A stretch of 64,000 bases of DNA, from the NCBI GenBank assembly GCA_907164885.2, contig OU015493.1:125267570-125331569 (forward strand), written 5' to 3'. Of the stretch, positions 47,968 through 59,804 are shown piece after piece. A model generated the notes under the pieces. That model searched no databases, had not been told where the DNA came from, and worked only from the letters and a program-made list of their open reading frames with translations. Numbering within the stretch: the first letter of the stretch is position 1; every line of letters starts with the position of its first letter. Source of the stretch: Dolomedes plantarius. Taxonomy: Eukaryota; Arthropoda; Arachnida; Araneae; Dolomedidae. The position numbers and the translations under genes are program-made.

Positions 47968-48075
47968 AAAAAACCTCAGTTTTCGAAAATGACTAGCCTC
48001 CAACAACCAGAAGCAATATTATATAATTTTTTGCTTGAAGATCGTTCTTAGAATTAACAGCTAGTTGTTAACATT

Positions 48076-48136
<61 letters not shown>

Positions 48137-48990
48137 TATATGAAACAGTTCCAAAACTGACTGACTGACTGACAGATAACGCACAGACCAAACCGCTGGA
48201 CCTAAAGGGCTGAAATTTCGCATGGTGATTTTTCTTATAGTGTAGGGATTCACTAAGAAAAAATTTTGAAAAATTTTTCTTATATTTTTTTAAATTCAAT
48301 TTTTAAGCTGTTTTTGTAACTTTTTTTTAAAATTTGCATTTAAAATAATAATTTGAAGATTATAAAATTTATATCACGAGAAAGATCATAAAAATTCCTT
48401 TAAAATAATTTTTTTTTTAAATCTTTACCTCCATTTTCTGATATTTGGTGAATTTTTAAATATTAATTTTTAGAATTTAATTTATTAAATGCTGATCACG
48501 TGGTTTCTTTTCTTTTTGTGATACTTTAAATTAATTTTCTGTCTCATGAATACCAACGAAATAAATTAACAAAAGAAATATTAAAATACAGTGAATGATA
48601 AAATTTAACCACTAGACTAATTGAGATGGAAGATTTTTAAGAATTTAATTCAAATTAGTATGTTTTATGGATATTAAACATACAAATTAATTGCATATAT
48701 TGACCGTTGTATTTAACTTGAATATTTTTTTTTTGCATTATTTTGTCTATAAAAATATCCGCTACGATTTTTTTATAAATATTTTTTTTGTTTTTGGCAT
48801 TAGTTGCATATATTGGCCGTTGTATTTAATTTGAATGTACTCCGTAGCGAAGCACGGGTATTCAGCTAGTGTATATGTATAAAGTAAATGTTAACAACTA
48901 GCTGTTAATTCTAAGAACGACCTGCAAGCAAAAAATTATAAAATATTGCCGATTATTGGAGGCAACTCTTTTTCCAAAAACTGAGGTTGG
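47968..48990. repeat. Inverted repeat with a Helitron between its arms
   Basis: Left arm 47968-48085 and right arm 48871-48990 are imperfect inverted copies (ACCTCAGTTTT..., ATTTTTTGCTTG, GTTCTTAGAATTAACAGCTA, GTTGTTAACATTTAC). The space between them holds a Helitron. The arms would otherwise form a foldback element with an AT-rich loop. Confidence 0.8.
48086..48870 (+). mobile_element. Helitron, non-autonomous
   Basis: It contains the GACTGACTGACTGACAG block, the CAGACCAAACCGCTGGACCT block shared with 930-1000 (opposite strand), and the 3' end GCGAAGCACGGGTATTCAG then CTAGT, with a hairpin CCGTAGCGAAGCACGGG-type structure. The 5' end is blurred by (TA)n/(GA)n. It lacks the about 700 bp present at 215-905 in the other copy. 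No Rep/helicase coding. Confidence 0.75.
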
Positions 48991-50100
48991 TTTATTTATT
49001 TATTTATTTATTTATTTATCTATTTATTCATCTATTTATGTATATATTATCTATCTGCTGCAACCTCGTCAATCGCTCTTAGATTTAAAAAATGACTCTT
49101 GACTGGCTCAGAAATCGAACTTAGGCTCTCTGATGTGCACAAATATGATAAGTGATGATATATTTGGGCTTATTTTATCTCTGATGTGAGTAAAATAATG
49201 CACATGTGCTATTTCTTTAAGCAACGGGAAACGGTATGATAGGATCGCTATATCTTACGTTTTCAGAAGCGTGATTAGCTCCTATGCTTCAAATTTTGGT
49301 TTTTGGCTTTTGAAATAATTCTTTCAAATTTCCGTTTTCAAATTTTGCTTTTTAAACAAAAAAGTTCATTCAATTAGAAAAAATTCTAAAGGTTTTAACT
49401 TCTCATTTCCTAAAACTAAAATTATTTCTGGTACTTTAAAATTATTTCTGGATTTCAATTATTAAATGACTCGTTCTCAGACTCGTTCTCAACTAATAAT
49501 TTTTCATTTTGGCAACATGGTCGAATGTAAATATTAAATCTCATAGGAGAAAAAGTGCTTAAAAAATATAAAGACAGTTCTCAGGAATTCAAAATTGGTG
49601 GCGGAAGAATCGTCATCAGTTGTTCATTAATTAGAAACAAATTTCACGAACTTGCTGGAATTATTAGTGAGTAAAATAATAAGTCAAAAAATTACGAACT
49701 CCCCATTCAGTTACATTAAGATACTATGGCGATCAGCGCGGGAAATTTCAAAAGTGAGTTTTGTAAGTACGCTTTTTTAGAATGATAACATTTTTTTATG
49801 AAATGTATTTGGTATATTTTGGAAGATTAACATCTAGCAAATGCCGATAAATCGTAAAATTGATATTAATAGGTGCAGAAAACCGAAATATTTGTCCATC
49901 AAAATTGTCGATTTCGTGAAATTCGGAAAACTGCTTTGGAGAAAAAGCTTCGTTTTCAATGAAAAACATTTTTAACTTCATAAAAATGTGTATATCCTTA
50001 AAGATGAAGAGTTGTAACACATGCAAATAAAAAATTTGTCGATTGGTGGGCGGAAAAGTTTAATTTTGCATGCATGAAAATAGTGGAAATTTGCGAAACG
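48991..50100. other. Intron interior
   Basis: (TTTA)n-like run at 48991-49045. Otherwise AT-rich with nothing recognised. Confidence 0.45.
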
Positions 50101-50352
50101 GAAAGGAGGTGGTCCCACCCGGAATGTCATCTGCTTCTGCTGTCCGCCTCTTTTGAGTTCGGCGGTTTTAATTTAATAATTAAAACAGTTTAAAGTTTTG
50201 AAAGTTAAGGATAGCATCAGTGCACGCGTCTCGTCCGTCTGCGTATATCGGCACCAGTCGCGATATCCTGCTATGCTCGGTTCGCGAGATTAGCCCGTCC
50301 CCGTGTCTGCTCACTAACATACATTTGTTTACCTTCAGCTGTATTATATAGA
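50101..50352 (-). mobile_element. Possible Helitron 5' fragment
   Basis: The minus strand from 50352 reads TCTATATAATACAGCTGAAG, followed about 30 bp later by GAGCAGACACGGGGACGGGC. The Helitron at 9963 has AAGCAGACACGGG just after its 5' end. This segment is clearly less AT-rich than its neighbours. The 3' end was not identified. Confidence 0.35.
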
Positions 50353-51459
50353 TTTTATTTTAGTTTTCCATAACAGGTAACTATTACGGAAAGTATTGGG
50401 GAATTTATCGTTTTGTTGACCACTGTTTGTCCACTGTTTAGAAGTTCGATTTAGGCATGTTCCGCTGTTTTGAATTGTACTACCCAGGTGTTCAAAGGTC
50501 AGACATGTCACGAAATGTCACAATCGCTGGTTCTTTACAAAAATCGAAACTCTTGTTTATGAACTCCGAATTGCAAACGAATCGATTACATCTTTCTTCT
50601 TAAATGCTATTTCCTGCATCGTCCGTAGATTCAAGTTGGGGGAAATCGGCTGCGTGATACGTTAAAAAAAAATTACGGACCCCCATGAAATTTGCATATG
50701 TGGTCAGATGACATTTATAAATCAAATGCTACGATTGCTCAGGCTCCACGCAAATAACTATTTCTGCCAGATTCTGTGCAGAAATTTTCCACTTAATACC
50801 ATGTTGACAAAACTTTTCATAAGAAACGTTATAGGTTAACTTTGGAATTGTTTATATTTTTAAAAGTATTTTGTATGTTTTCTGCTATTATAATAAATAT
50901 AACTTCAACGGCATAAAAACTATATATTGCGTGCATTACGCAGATATAAAAGAGTGCTTCGCCTATTTTAAAGAGTCTACAAGTTCACCTTCAAATTTTA
51001 GAAATGAAGCCGCTCGAACAACATAGGAAAAGCAATCCACATGATACTCACGTTTCGTTGAATTTTGTGTATCGGTTTTTCTGAAACATACAACAGATAT
51101 TTACTTGTTACGACTCTTGCTCTACTAAATACCAAAAATAGTGTCATTTTTTTTTCTTTTTATAGTTTTAAAAGTTTGAAATTGCAAAAGTTTGTTTTGC
51201 CTACATCGGAAAAGTTATTTTGCAAAAGTCTGTTTTGCAGCATTTATACTTTTATTTGCATTTTTCCCCTCTGAGCAGTGCATGATATAAAAGGAATTCA
51301 AAAGCAGCGTATTACTTTAAATTTCAAGATTGCACCTTATGTTGGCCATACCACTATGCGCACGTCACATAAACTCCAATAAAACAGAATTCAAAATGGA
51401 AGCAAAAAAATGTACATTTTAACTACACATCTGAGCTAAATATGTTCTTAAACAAAAGG

Positions 51460-51462
<3 letters not shown>
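50353..51462. other. Intron interior, no recognised element
   Basis: Nothing recognised. Confidence 0.4.

Positions 51463-51518
<56 letters not shown>
51463..51518. repeat. (TA)n microsatellite
   Basis: Abuts the left end of a Tc1 element. Confidence 0.92.
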
Positions 51519-51521
<3 letters not shown>

Positions 51522-52563
51522 TCTTAGACCAAAAAAGAAGGATGCACCAAGAAGGAGTTATCTGATTATCTGAATAGGACCAAAATCGGTAGATGTGATG
51601 TGCATATACAGAAAAACAAATTATTTGAGAAAAATTGGAGGATTATTCAAGAGAAAGAGCTTTACAAAGTGAAAAAGTCAATAACGCGTTGGTCCATCTC
51701 TAGCCTTTTGCAAGCAGTTATTCGGCTTGGCATTGATTCATAGAGGTGGCGGATGTCTTCCTGCGGGATATCGTGCCAAATTACGTCCTACTGGCGCGTT
51801 AGATCGTCAAAATCCCGAGCTGGTTGGAGGGCCCTGCCCATAATGCTCCAAACGTGCTCAATGGGGGAGGGATCCGGCGACCTTGCTGGCCAAGGTAGCA
51901 TTGGACAAGCACGAAGACAAGCAGTAAAAACTCACGCCCTGTGCTGGCGGGCATTATCTTGCTGAAATGTAATCCCAGGATGGCGTGATATAAAGGGCAA
52001 CACAACGAGGTCACTGAAGCACCAGTTGCACGTAACGATCGATGATAATGATGAATCTGGGGTTGCGAGTGCCGCTCTGACAATTGCTCGGTCCTCTCGT
52101 ACTGTCGTTTCTCTAGGCCGACCGCTTCCATCTTGAAGATGTTTTCGGCCATGGTTCACCCATTCCTGCCAACATCGTCTAATAGTGGCATCGCTCCTAT
52201 CCAAATGTCGAGTGATTCGCCGATTAGACCGACCGGCTTATTTGAGCCCAACTACACGTCCTCTCTCAAATGCTGACATCTGCGCATATTGTTCGCGCAC
52301 CTGTATGCGAGGCATAGTTACTGTCTACCTCAGTGCACGGAATGAAATTAGAAAATAATTTATGACCTGGAATCGAAATTTCTCTTCTTTAATATCTTGC
52401 CAGTTGCGCAATTAAGATGCTTTGCAGCATCACACATCCATTCATTGGCCGCCAAACTTTAAAATTTTGCATTTTCTGTCGAAACCTGTATGCATGTCAA
52501 TTTGTGTCCAATTGGCATTAACCCTTCTTGGTCCATCGGTTTTTTTTTTTTCGTCTAAGAGTG
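51519..52563 (-). mobile_element. Tc1-like element, internally deleted
   Basis: About 1,045 bp. The right end complement is CACTCTTAGACGAAAAAAAA; the left end is TACTCTTAGACCAAAAAAGA, so the first C is mutated. TA follows at 52564-52565. The minus-strand transposase lies at 51715-52316. Confidence 0.85.
51715..52316 (-). pseudogene. Tc1-like transposase with stop codons and deletion
   Basis: It starts MPRIQVREQYAQMSAFERGR, with VVGLK and an in-frame stop near 52239. It continues AGRSNRRITRHLDRSDATIR, RCWQEW and GSGRPRETTVREDR. After DSSLSSIV the central part, with the first catalytic Asp, is missing and reading resumes at GITFQQDNARQHRA. After a frame change come MLPWPARSPDPSPIEHVW, a TAG, and DIPQEDIRHLYESMPSR. 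Recognised as Tc1-type from these blocks. Confidence 0.9.
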
Positions 52564-53266
52564 TATAATTCATGCACTCCCCAATATTTAGACCAAAACT
52601 TCCCCCTTTATTTTTAGTCTGAATCCTTTCATCTGGACGAGAGTCGATTTTTCACCCTGCAGTGTACGAGCTACTCTCTTGAGTCTCTCCACTACTCAGG
52701 CAAAAAGTAGCTTTCCATTCATTCCTCTTGCTCTTTAAGTAGTTCAGTCGCTAGCTGCGTCCCACTCCTTATTTCGAATTCTCCGAATTCTTCCTACTAT
52801 GTTCTCTTCTAAGGATTGTTGAAAGTGTATGCAAAGAATTGCCAGAAATTGATTTAAAGGAAACGTAAGCAAAATTTCTAAATAATTATTTATGAAATAC
52901 TATACTGGCTACTTCATTTCATATTTTTCCGAGCTGAAGCTATTCATTTTTCTGAAAAATGAAATTGCAAACCTGTTTTTCTCCAAGGTGAGTATAGTAT
53001 CGGGTATCGAACGCAGATTTAGAAATTTTATTTGCAATAACTAATTTTTCGCTTGTTTATCAAAAAGGAATTCCGGAAATAGAAGACCTTTGACATTTAG
53101 AAAATGAATGACTTTTTTAAACTAGTATTATTTTAGCCATAATGTCGCCGAATTTTGTTACATTTCAATTCGTATGGCTTTTTAAAAAAATAAATTCATT
53201 TAAATTGTAATGTATACGTTTAATTTCCTACAGTAAATGATCATTGTGTTCTAATTATATTTTTAG
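52564..53266. other. Intron interior, no recognised element
   Basis: Nothing recognised. Confidence 0.4.
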
Positions 53267-53327
53267 ATTGTTCATCTTTTTGATAATGCAGCAACTGTTG
53301 GTTTTGCAGTTTTCATGTCATTATGGG
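53267..53327 (+). CDS. Anoctamin exon h, LFDN motif and start of TM2
   Basis: Between ATATTTTTAG and GTAAGT. It reads IVHLFDNAATVGFAVFMSLW with a one-base overhang. HLFDN-ATV-FAVFM-LW is nearly invariant in anoctamins and forms the beginning of the second membrane helix. A (TA)n tract begins 40 bp after the donor site. Confidence 0.97.
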
Positions 53328-53361
53328 GTAAGTGGCATATTTTATGTAAGAAAAATATATC

Positions 53362-53366
<5 letters not shown>

Positions 53367-53421
<55 letters not shown>
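53367..53421. repeat. (TA)n microsatellite next to a splice donor
   Basis: About 27 TA units, 40 bp downstream of the exon h donor. Confidence 0.93.
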
Positions 53422-53424
<3 letters not shown>

Positions 53425-53525
53425 ACCTTCCACATCGTACAGTGGTTGACATCATCAAAATCATAGTCCCCATCCAAAAAGTGGGCTCGGGTTTTAATCC
53501 CAGGTATTCTTCATGAGTATTTGAT
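53422..53525 (+). repeat. tRNA-derived SINE head, partial
   Basis: A-box-like ACAGTGGTTGACATC and B-box-like GGGTTTTAATCCC at tRNA-like spacing. The body is short. Confidence 0.45.
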
Positions 53526-53758
53526 GTATGAATAATGTGCATTAAACATTCAGAAGTTTCAATACAGAACGGGATTATTCATTTCACATTATACAGAGAA
53601 AAAGTCTTTGCATGTTTCGATTAATTTTGCAAAATTAATTCTAACCACCGTTTAGATAGCGGAAGTATAAACTTTTAGATATTTGCTATTCATAAACAAA
53701 AATAAACCCTATTTGTGAATTTTAAAAGTTGACTCTCCATTCTGAAGCTGAGAATTAA

Positions 53759-54178
53759 GGGTACTGTGTATTAACCCTATTGGATTCGCTCACCTCAATG
53801 TTAAACTATGGAGAAAATTTGTCGACTATTTAAAGCTACATAATTGTTGATAATAATAAAAAATGGTATTTTCAGATAGCCTGAACTTTTCTACACCTTG
53901 CAAAAAGATTCATTTTATAAATTTCGCCCATCAAAGGAATCTATGAGCGTTTTAAATGCACTATACCATATTTTTCCCCGCATCATTTAAATTTTAACAT
54001 ATTATTTGCATTTTTAAAAAAATGACTAATGGCCCAAGGTGTAAAATTTCTTTCTCTATTACGATGTACAATTGGTTTTATAAATTTTTTTCAATCCAAT
54101 TTGGCAATCCTTGGACACATTTTCTCCATAGGTCAGCACTGAGGTGGGCGAATTCAATAGAGTTAGTACACAGCAGCC
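53759..54178. mobile_element. TTAA-flanked MITE family X, copy 2
   Basis: TTAA lies at 53755-53758 and 54179-54182. The end inverted repeats match those of 41135-41545 (ACTGTGTATTAACCCTATTG left; complement of GTTAGTACACAGCAGCC right). Similar length and interior. Confidence 0.85.
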
Positions 54179-54182
54179 TTAA

Positions 54183-54735
54183 ATCCCACATGTACTACAA
54201 ACAATGGCAGGCAAAATGTTGGTATGACAGTACTGCCATTCCACAAAAAGAAAAAAACCGTGAACATTAATCAGAAAAGAAGCAAGTAAAGAAGATCCAC
54301 AAACCAGGAAATGTCTGTCATCATTTAACATTGTTTAGTTTTATAAAAAAAATTTTTTTTAATTTTACATTATTACAATTTTTTATGGGTTGAATAAACG
54401 AGATCATTAACTTCAATAATGTCCCTGCCTTTATTGAAAGCTCCTATAAAATTAGACTTAATGATGTTCATTTGCGATCCCTGAATGTATCTAGCAATTG
54501 CGATATCCAGGTATCTGAATTTTAGTATCATTACCTTTATTTAAGTAATGCCATGCATCGAGGATATTCCCTTACGGTTTGTCGAATTTCAACACGTACC
54601 CAAAAATGCGTTATTATTAAAGGACGTTAAATTTATTTCATCCTGTTATAATTCTTTTATAATAATTATATCTTAACAGTCATTTTTAATTCATACATTG
54701 CATGACCTTTCTATAAAATTAGATATAAAATTACT
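54183..54735. other. Intron interior, no recognised element
   Basis: Nothing recognised. Confidence 0.4.
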
Positions 54736-54739
54736 TTAA

Positions 54740-55336
54740 CCCTTCAGCGGGCGCGCCCGTGTACAAAGTGCAACATTTTCGTAATTTTGAATGGTTTGTT
54801 TCTACATGTGAGGTTTGAATGTTATAAGCAGTTTATATTTATAGATACACCCTTTTTAATGCAGGTCTGATTTCCTGACCCATGTACTCGTATTTCTTTC
54901 CATTCACTGTTAGGCGTGATTTAACCGTGGTAAACCAGCGATTATACTGGATTACAATACGGCAAAAGCAGGAGTTAATGAGGCCGATCAAATGTGCAGC
55001 TATAACACGGTATCCCGCATATCACAAAGATGAACAATCTCATTGTCTATTAGGTTTTTTGGACATAATAGGAATCCATTCTCAAGTTGTCCTCAGATCC
55101 AACAAACCGGACAGTTTTAAAATAAGACGATTGTATCTGCATTCTTTGGCCTTTAATTATAAATATATCTCAATATTATCAACATTTTATATCTTGATAT
55201 AAAACTCAGAATCGGGATTTTCAATTTCAAAAGAAAAAGTTTATTACATAAGGAATAATGAAGATTGTAAGAGACGTTGCCCTTTGTGCCACGAGCGCCT
55301 GCTGGTGTTCCAAAAATTGGCACACCCACTGAAGGG
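54740..55336 (+). mobile_element. piggyBac-derived element, copy 2
   Basis: 597 bp. TTAA lies on both sides (54736-54739, 55337-55340). The left end CCCTTCAGCGGGCGCGCC is intact; the right end is decayed (complement CCCTTCAGTGGGTGTGCC). It carries the same piggyBac block near 54927-55015: GKPAIILDYNTAKAGVNEAD, then QMCSYN. Both copies have the same internal deletion, so they were probably spread as a non-autonomous family. Confidence 0.92.
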
Positions 55337-55449
55337 TTAAATAAGATGTTGAACTGAACTGCCGAACATTACTTTAAATAAGATGTTCGACAGAATCTGT
55401 GATTTCTGCCGAAAATAATTATGTGCTTTGTTTTATTATTTAAAAATAG

Positions 55450-55532
55450 CTACCATGTTCATGGAGTTTTGGAAGAGAAAGCAAGCCACTTTAGCCTGGG
55501 AATGGAATTTAGCCGACCTTGATTACGGAATG
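55450..55532 (+). CDS. Anoctamin exon i, TM2 end and FWKRKQ motif
   Basis: Between TTTAAAAATAG and GTAAGT. Joined to exon h it reads ATMFMEFWKRKQATLAWEWN, then LADLDYGM. The F-E-WKRKQ-L-WEW-L block closes TM2 and enters the first intracellular loop. It is phase 0 at its 3' end. It is the last exon I can identify; no further anoctamin exon was seen to 64000. Confidence 0.96.
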
Positions 55533-56158
55533 GTAAGTTTTATCAAGTTAAAATGAATGTCGCTGTAAGGATTTTAGAAATAGGCCTAGTTATTACATCT
55601 TTCTAACTTTCAAATTTTTGCTTGAAATAAGCATTTAGTTCTTAGCTTATAGATAATGCATGCATATAAATATTTGTTCCAGGTGAGAGAAATTCCTGGC
55701 TAAAGTGGTCCAATGAAGTTTAGCAAATTTAATTTCATTCGATCATTTCTATCAAATAAAAAAAATAACTTTATTTTGCTTCGATGCGTAACAGCTTTGC
55801 ATGAAGATAGTTTTCGTTAGTTGCGCCCTCCCCTTAATATTCGCCCTATATGCCCATTGCCCCTTGATATTCGCCCAATATCTGTGATGAAAATAAGTCA
55901 ATAACCTTCATTTGAATACCTTTCCTTGTTTCGAAAGATTTTGTTATCGTCGTCACAACTCAGGGATTCCCAACCTTTTTATGTTTGCGGCACCCTTGGG
56001 TATGAGATTAGATGCTTGGGACTCCCTTGTTGGAATTTTAGTTTTTAATCTTTGTTAAATGTTAAATCAAAGTGGAATATATTTCAGGAGCGTGTTAAAT
56101 TTAATTTCAAATAAATACTTACTCCACTGCTGATTTTATTCATTTATTACAACAAGTA
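55533..56158. other. Intron interior; possible old hAT fragment
   Basis: 55970-56035 resembles one end of the MITE family at 61287 (GGGATTCCCAACC, CGGCACCC). No other feature. Confidence 0.4.
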
Positions 56159-56752
56159 CCGTAAAATCTCGAGTATAATACGCACTTATTTTTCACATTT
56201 TAGTCCGCAAAAGTGAGGGTGCGTATTATACTCGCGTACAAAAAATAGTGTAGTTTTAAACATTATATAAACGAGCGTACAGCAGCTGTAAGACATTGTC
56301 TCAACACGGGTGCGTGCGCATCTCTACACCGTGATTCATCCACCCGTTTACTAAGAAGGTATTCCTTTTAAATAAATGGAACTCACAGTTCGTATCGTCA
56401 AGTGAGGATGATGATGGCGATATATATTACGACGGCAACAATAATTATGACATGGACGCAACAACAATAGATCAGCTGTATTCCAGTGAAAGTGATTAAG
56501 GCTGATAATTTGACAGTATTGTTTGTTTTGAATTAAAAATTTAAGGGTTTTATTTCTAACGAATTTGACGTTTTCGTTTTCTTTTTATTACAACTTTTAT
56601 TTATGTTAATAAATATTTTTGTAATTTTTAAATAAAATATTGAAAAGTTATGGGTGCGTATTATAGTCGAATTTTAATTTTTTCCGAAAATTTCGCGCAA
56701 AATCATGCATGCGTATTATACTCGGGTGCGTATTATAGTCGATATTTTACGG
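56159..56752 (+). mobile_element. pogo/Tigger-type element, deleted
   Basis: The inverted ends are CCGTAAAATCTCGAGTATAA and the complement CCGTAAAATATCGACTATAA, continuing into TACGCAC. TA lies at 56157-56158 and 56753-56754. Inside, a plus-strand acidic tail SSEDDDGDIYYDGNNNYDMD, then ATTIDQLYSSESD and a stop (about 56398-56500), resembles the C-terminus of pogo-type transposases. The rest is missing. The right TIR contains a partial duplication (GTGCGTATTATAGTCGA repeated). Confidence 0.8.
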
Positions 56753-56791
56753 TAGATACTATTTCAGAGTAACATACACTAAAATTGAATA

Positions 56792-57459
56792 CAGGTATTC
56801 TTCGACTTACGACCTCTTGACTTACGAACGCTCGCAGTTACGATCGAAATTTTTAAATTTAAAAAAAATATTCTTAAAAATACTGTCCTTCGAATATACA
56901 ATACAAACCTATATGTATTATATAATTATTAAAAAATATGATGCAATATGCTGTAATACTGCAAAAATTTATGACGCAATAATAAAAATGTATGATGCAA
57001 TAGCTTCGATATCCACCCGATAAATCAAATAAACCTTCATTGGCTCCAGAAATGGCTTCAGCTCTTCATCATATTAATAAAGGACTACAACAATTAGAAG
57101 CAATGGATCCAAATGAAAGAAGATTCGCAAGTGTAAATCGTCGTATTCAGGAAAATCTGGCTTGATACTAGACAATATACAAGGAAAAGAAGACGTAAAC
57201 TGTTCAAACTACCTTGGATAACTTTGTTAAAAAAACTTTCAACGTACCTGCTGTCACAAATTCTGAAGAAATGGATTGTACTAACATAATAAGTAGTGAT
57301 GACGAAGAATAATTTATGTCTTCTAAATACAATGTATTTTAAATTAGGTATGAAAGTAAAAATTATATGTATGTGCATATACAAAAAAAAAGTTGTTTGA
57401 AACTCGACTTACGACCAATGTCTAGGTTTCTATCTCGGTCGTAAGTCGACGAATATCTG
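56792..57459 (+). mobile_element. pogo/Tigger-type element, deleted
   Basis: 668 bp. The ends are CAGGTATTCTTCGACTTACG and the complement CAGATATTCGTCGACTTACG, with TA at both borders (56790-56791, 57460-57461). A transposase C-terminal remnant at about 57040-57310 reads LHHINKGLQQLEAMDPNERR, FASVNRRIQENLA, then a stop and a tail with NFVKKTFNVPAV. It lies 38 bp from the neighbouring pogo element. Confidence 0.88.
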
Positions 57460-57497
57460 TATACGAAAACAGTTTTAAAATAGACATGGGGTTCAGT

Positions 57498-57887
57498 CAG
57501 TGTTGCCAACCTCTACGAAGCCCCCCCCCCCACTGGCGCCATCTCGAAATCCCCCTGTTCCCCCCTAACACCAACTTGAGATCACCCTAGACCTTCCTAA
57601 AAAAATTCTGGTTCCAAATACTATACTGGAACTGTTGCAAACTGTTTGAGAGATAAATTGCAATAAATAGAAAATACACACTTACATAATGAAATGGAGA
57701 TTTATTTACATTTGACATATGTATGGAACGTATAATCTAATTTAAAAAAACGTGTCTCAATTGTACAAAATATTAAAAAATGTTCCGCCCACAAAATGCC
57801 CCTAAAAAAATGTGGCCCCTAAAAACACCCCTTTTCATCCAACTTACCCCCAAATTAAGGGGGGGGAACCCCAAGTTGGCAACACTG
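57498..57887. mobile_element. hAT MITE with perfect 8-bp target duplication
   Basis: The target duplication GGTTCAGT occurs exactly at 57490-57497 and 57888-57895. The ends are CAGTGTTGCCAACCTC and the complement CAGTGTTGCCAACTTG. The interior has C/G homopolymers near both ends. No coding. Confidence 0.92.
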
Positions 57888-58138
57888 GGTTCAGTATAGT
57901 ATTTCATAGAGGACTACAATGGAAATTGCTAAAAGAAGGGGGGGGGTTATTAATGTGAGACTTGCGATGGATGCTTAGAGTACAAATGTTTGATATCGAG
58001 CCGAACAGTTCTGGGCTTGAGGGTCGCCAATTCATCCGAGCGCATCGATTTGTGTCACAAACTGTCGGGTATAAGAGTAACTAATTCAACTTAATATTTA
58101 TTTTAAAGTGGCCCTCCTAATATTTTATCCGGCTCTAT

Positions 58139-59178
58139 GCAACCGAAAAACAATCCTGCGATGGGTTTCGAACGGGAGAGCAAGTATGTCTGAATTACCA
58201 ATGAAACCAAGTGGTCGCCCTAAGGAACAATCTTTTTTTCCAATGGCGGATTACAAGACTATATAAAAATGAGATCAAACAAACAAAAGAGAACTAAAAC
58301 GTCCGTGAACCCAAAACTCTCCTAGCTATCCAATATTTCTCCCACACTGGAGCTGGAAGTAGAGCGTGGCAAAACAGCATATGGGAAAAGTCCATGTCCT
58401 CTCGTCGATTACAGAGCTTGCGAAAGGGTTCTGAAACGATATTTATATGGCAGAGATCTTTCAATAGGCAATCATGGCCTGTCACTAGTGGAAACAAGGC
58501 GATTACCTTCTGCCTTCACCCTTCTGGGACTTCAAATAATACATGGTGCAGAAAAATTGCTGAACTCCTCGCTAACAATTGTGAGAGGGAGTTCCCTAAA
58601 AGTCTCTCATACAAGCACCTTTAGCGAGTTGTAAAAGATCTCATTATTGGATTTTGTAGTACAGAAGCACCCTTTTTAGCCAGGGCGTCTGCCAGCTTGT
58701 TGCCCCGGATGACGCAGTGGCCTTGTATCCACTGAAGGACAATCTCCCTACCGTTTTTGTGGAGTTTGTCTAATAGTAATTGACCCCTATATACTTCAGA
58801 GAACTTAGGGACACCGCAGGAGCCGATAGCTTAAAGAGCTGCCCTAGAGTCACTAAGAATGACCACTTTAGAGAAATTGTTCATCCGGCATAAATAATTT
58901 CCCAAGAAACAATAGAACACTTAAAAATGTGTAAGTCCGTGAGTCTGATATTCGAGAAGAAGTTGCCATCATTCCTCCAGAGATGACGAACAAAGTGATG
59001 GCAAAATTTAGAGAACGGCTTCGGCAGTGCATCGGAAATAACGGGTCATGTTATTTTCAAAACCTAGTGAACAAAAACTATATTGTTAGTACTTTTCAAA
59101 AGTATAAAGCTTTTTTATGTTAATTGTTTCGTTTGCTTTTCATAACCCTTTAAAACGTGGGAGTCGCACCCTGTATAT
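58139..59178 (+). mobile_element. Mariner 3' fragment related to 4272-5594, with a LINE inside
   Basis: 58139-58243 and 58905-59178 follow the order of 5229-5594: AAAAACAATCC-GCG, ATTACCAA-AAACCAA-TGGTC, then TCCGTGAGTC, GATGA-CAACAAAGTGATGG and GAGAACG-TTCGGCAGT. The end is CGCACCCTGTA. The transposase tail KVMAKFRERLRQCIGNNG is readable. The left end is missing. Confidence 0.7.
58245..58904 (-). pseudogene. Non-LTR retrotransposon RNase H-region fragment
   Basis: The minus strand reads VVILSDSRAAL, then EIVLQWIQGHCVIRGNKLAD and ALAKKGASV, an RNase H domain of the kind found in I/Jockey-type LINEs. C-terminal to it is VTGHDCLLKDLCHINIVS, EPFRKLCNRREDMDFSHMLF, CHALL, the usual Cys/His-containing tail. 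Stops and shifts are present. It is 5'-truncated and inserted in a mariner copy. Confidence 0.88.
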
Positions 59179-59748
59179 CTCATGAATTTTTGAAGATATA
59201 AATGTGAAATTACCTTTAGAAATATTGCCCCATTATTTTTTATTGGTAGGCCATTTTCCAAAAATTTTCGTTTTTTACTGATTGAAATACTACAAGAAAG
59301 TATCCTTAACTAAATTTTGAAAAAAAAAAATGGAGATTTCTAGTTTGGATCCTATGTACTGCAAGGACAGTTCATCACAAAAAAATAAAAAAGGTTCTAC
59401 CTGACGGTATAGAAACATGAGTTAAATTTTATTCGAACAGCTAGTTCAAGCCAAGAAAATTAAAATATGCTGTTTTAGATATTTTTACTTCGACAAGACA
59501 CTTTAATTATTCTAGTTTGAATTGAAATTCCTTAGAGAATTTATCTTAAAAAATATACTCACTTTCAGAGTTTAAAAAAGTCTCTGTTTTTGCCGGAATC
59601 ATTTTTTCCTCTACATACGTAGCTATGTATGTGATTTGATATTGGAATGATATGAAGGGAAAAATCCAATACGCACTTCGTGTCGAAAAAGTATTCTTCC
59701 ATCTGATACTGATAAATTTTTTTGTTCATGAACAGTAAACATTAATTC
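59179..59748. other. Unassigned AT-rich DNA
   Basis: Nothing recognised. Confidence 0.4.
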
Positions 59749-59804
59749 ATACGATGTCAAGATACAATGTTGACAGAGTCAACACTGTATCTTGACATCG
59801 TGTA
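59749..59804. repeat. Short hairpin
   Basis: Arms ACGATGTCAAGATACAATG and complement CGATGTCAAGATACAGTG around GTTGACAGAGTCAAC; about 26 paired bases. Confidence 0.85.
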
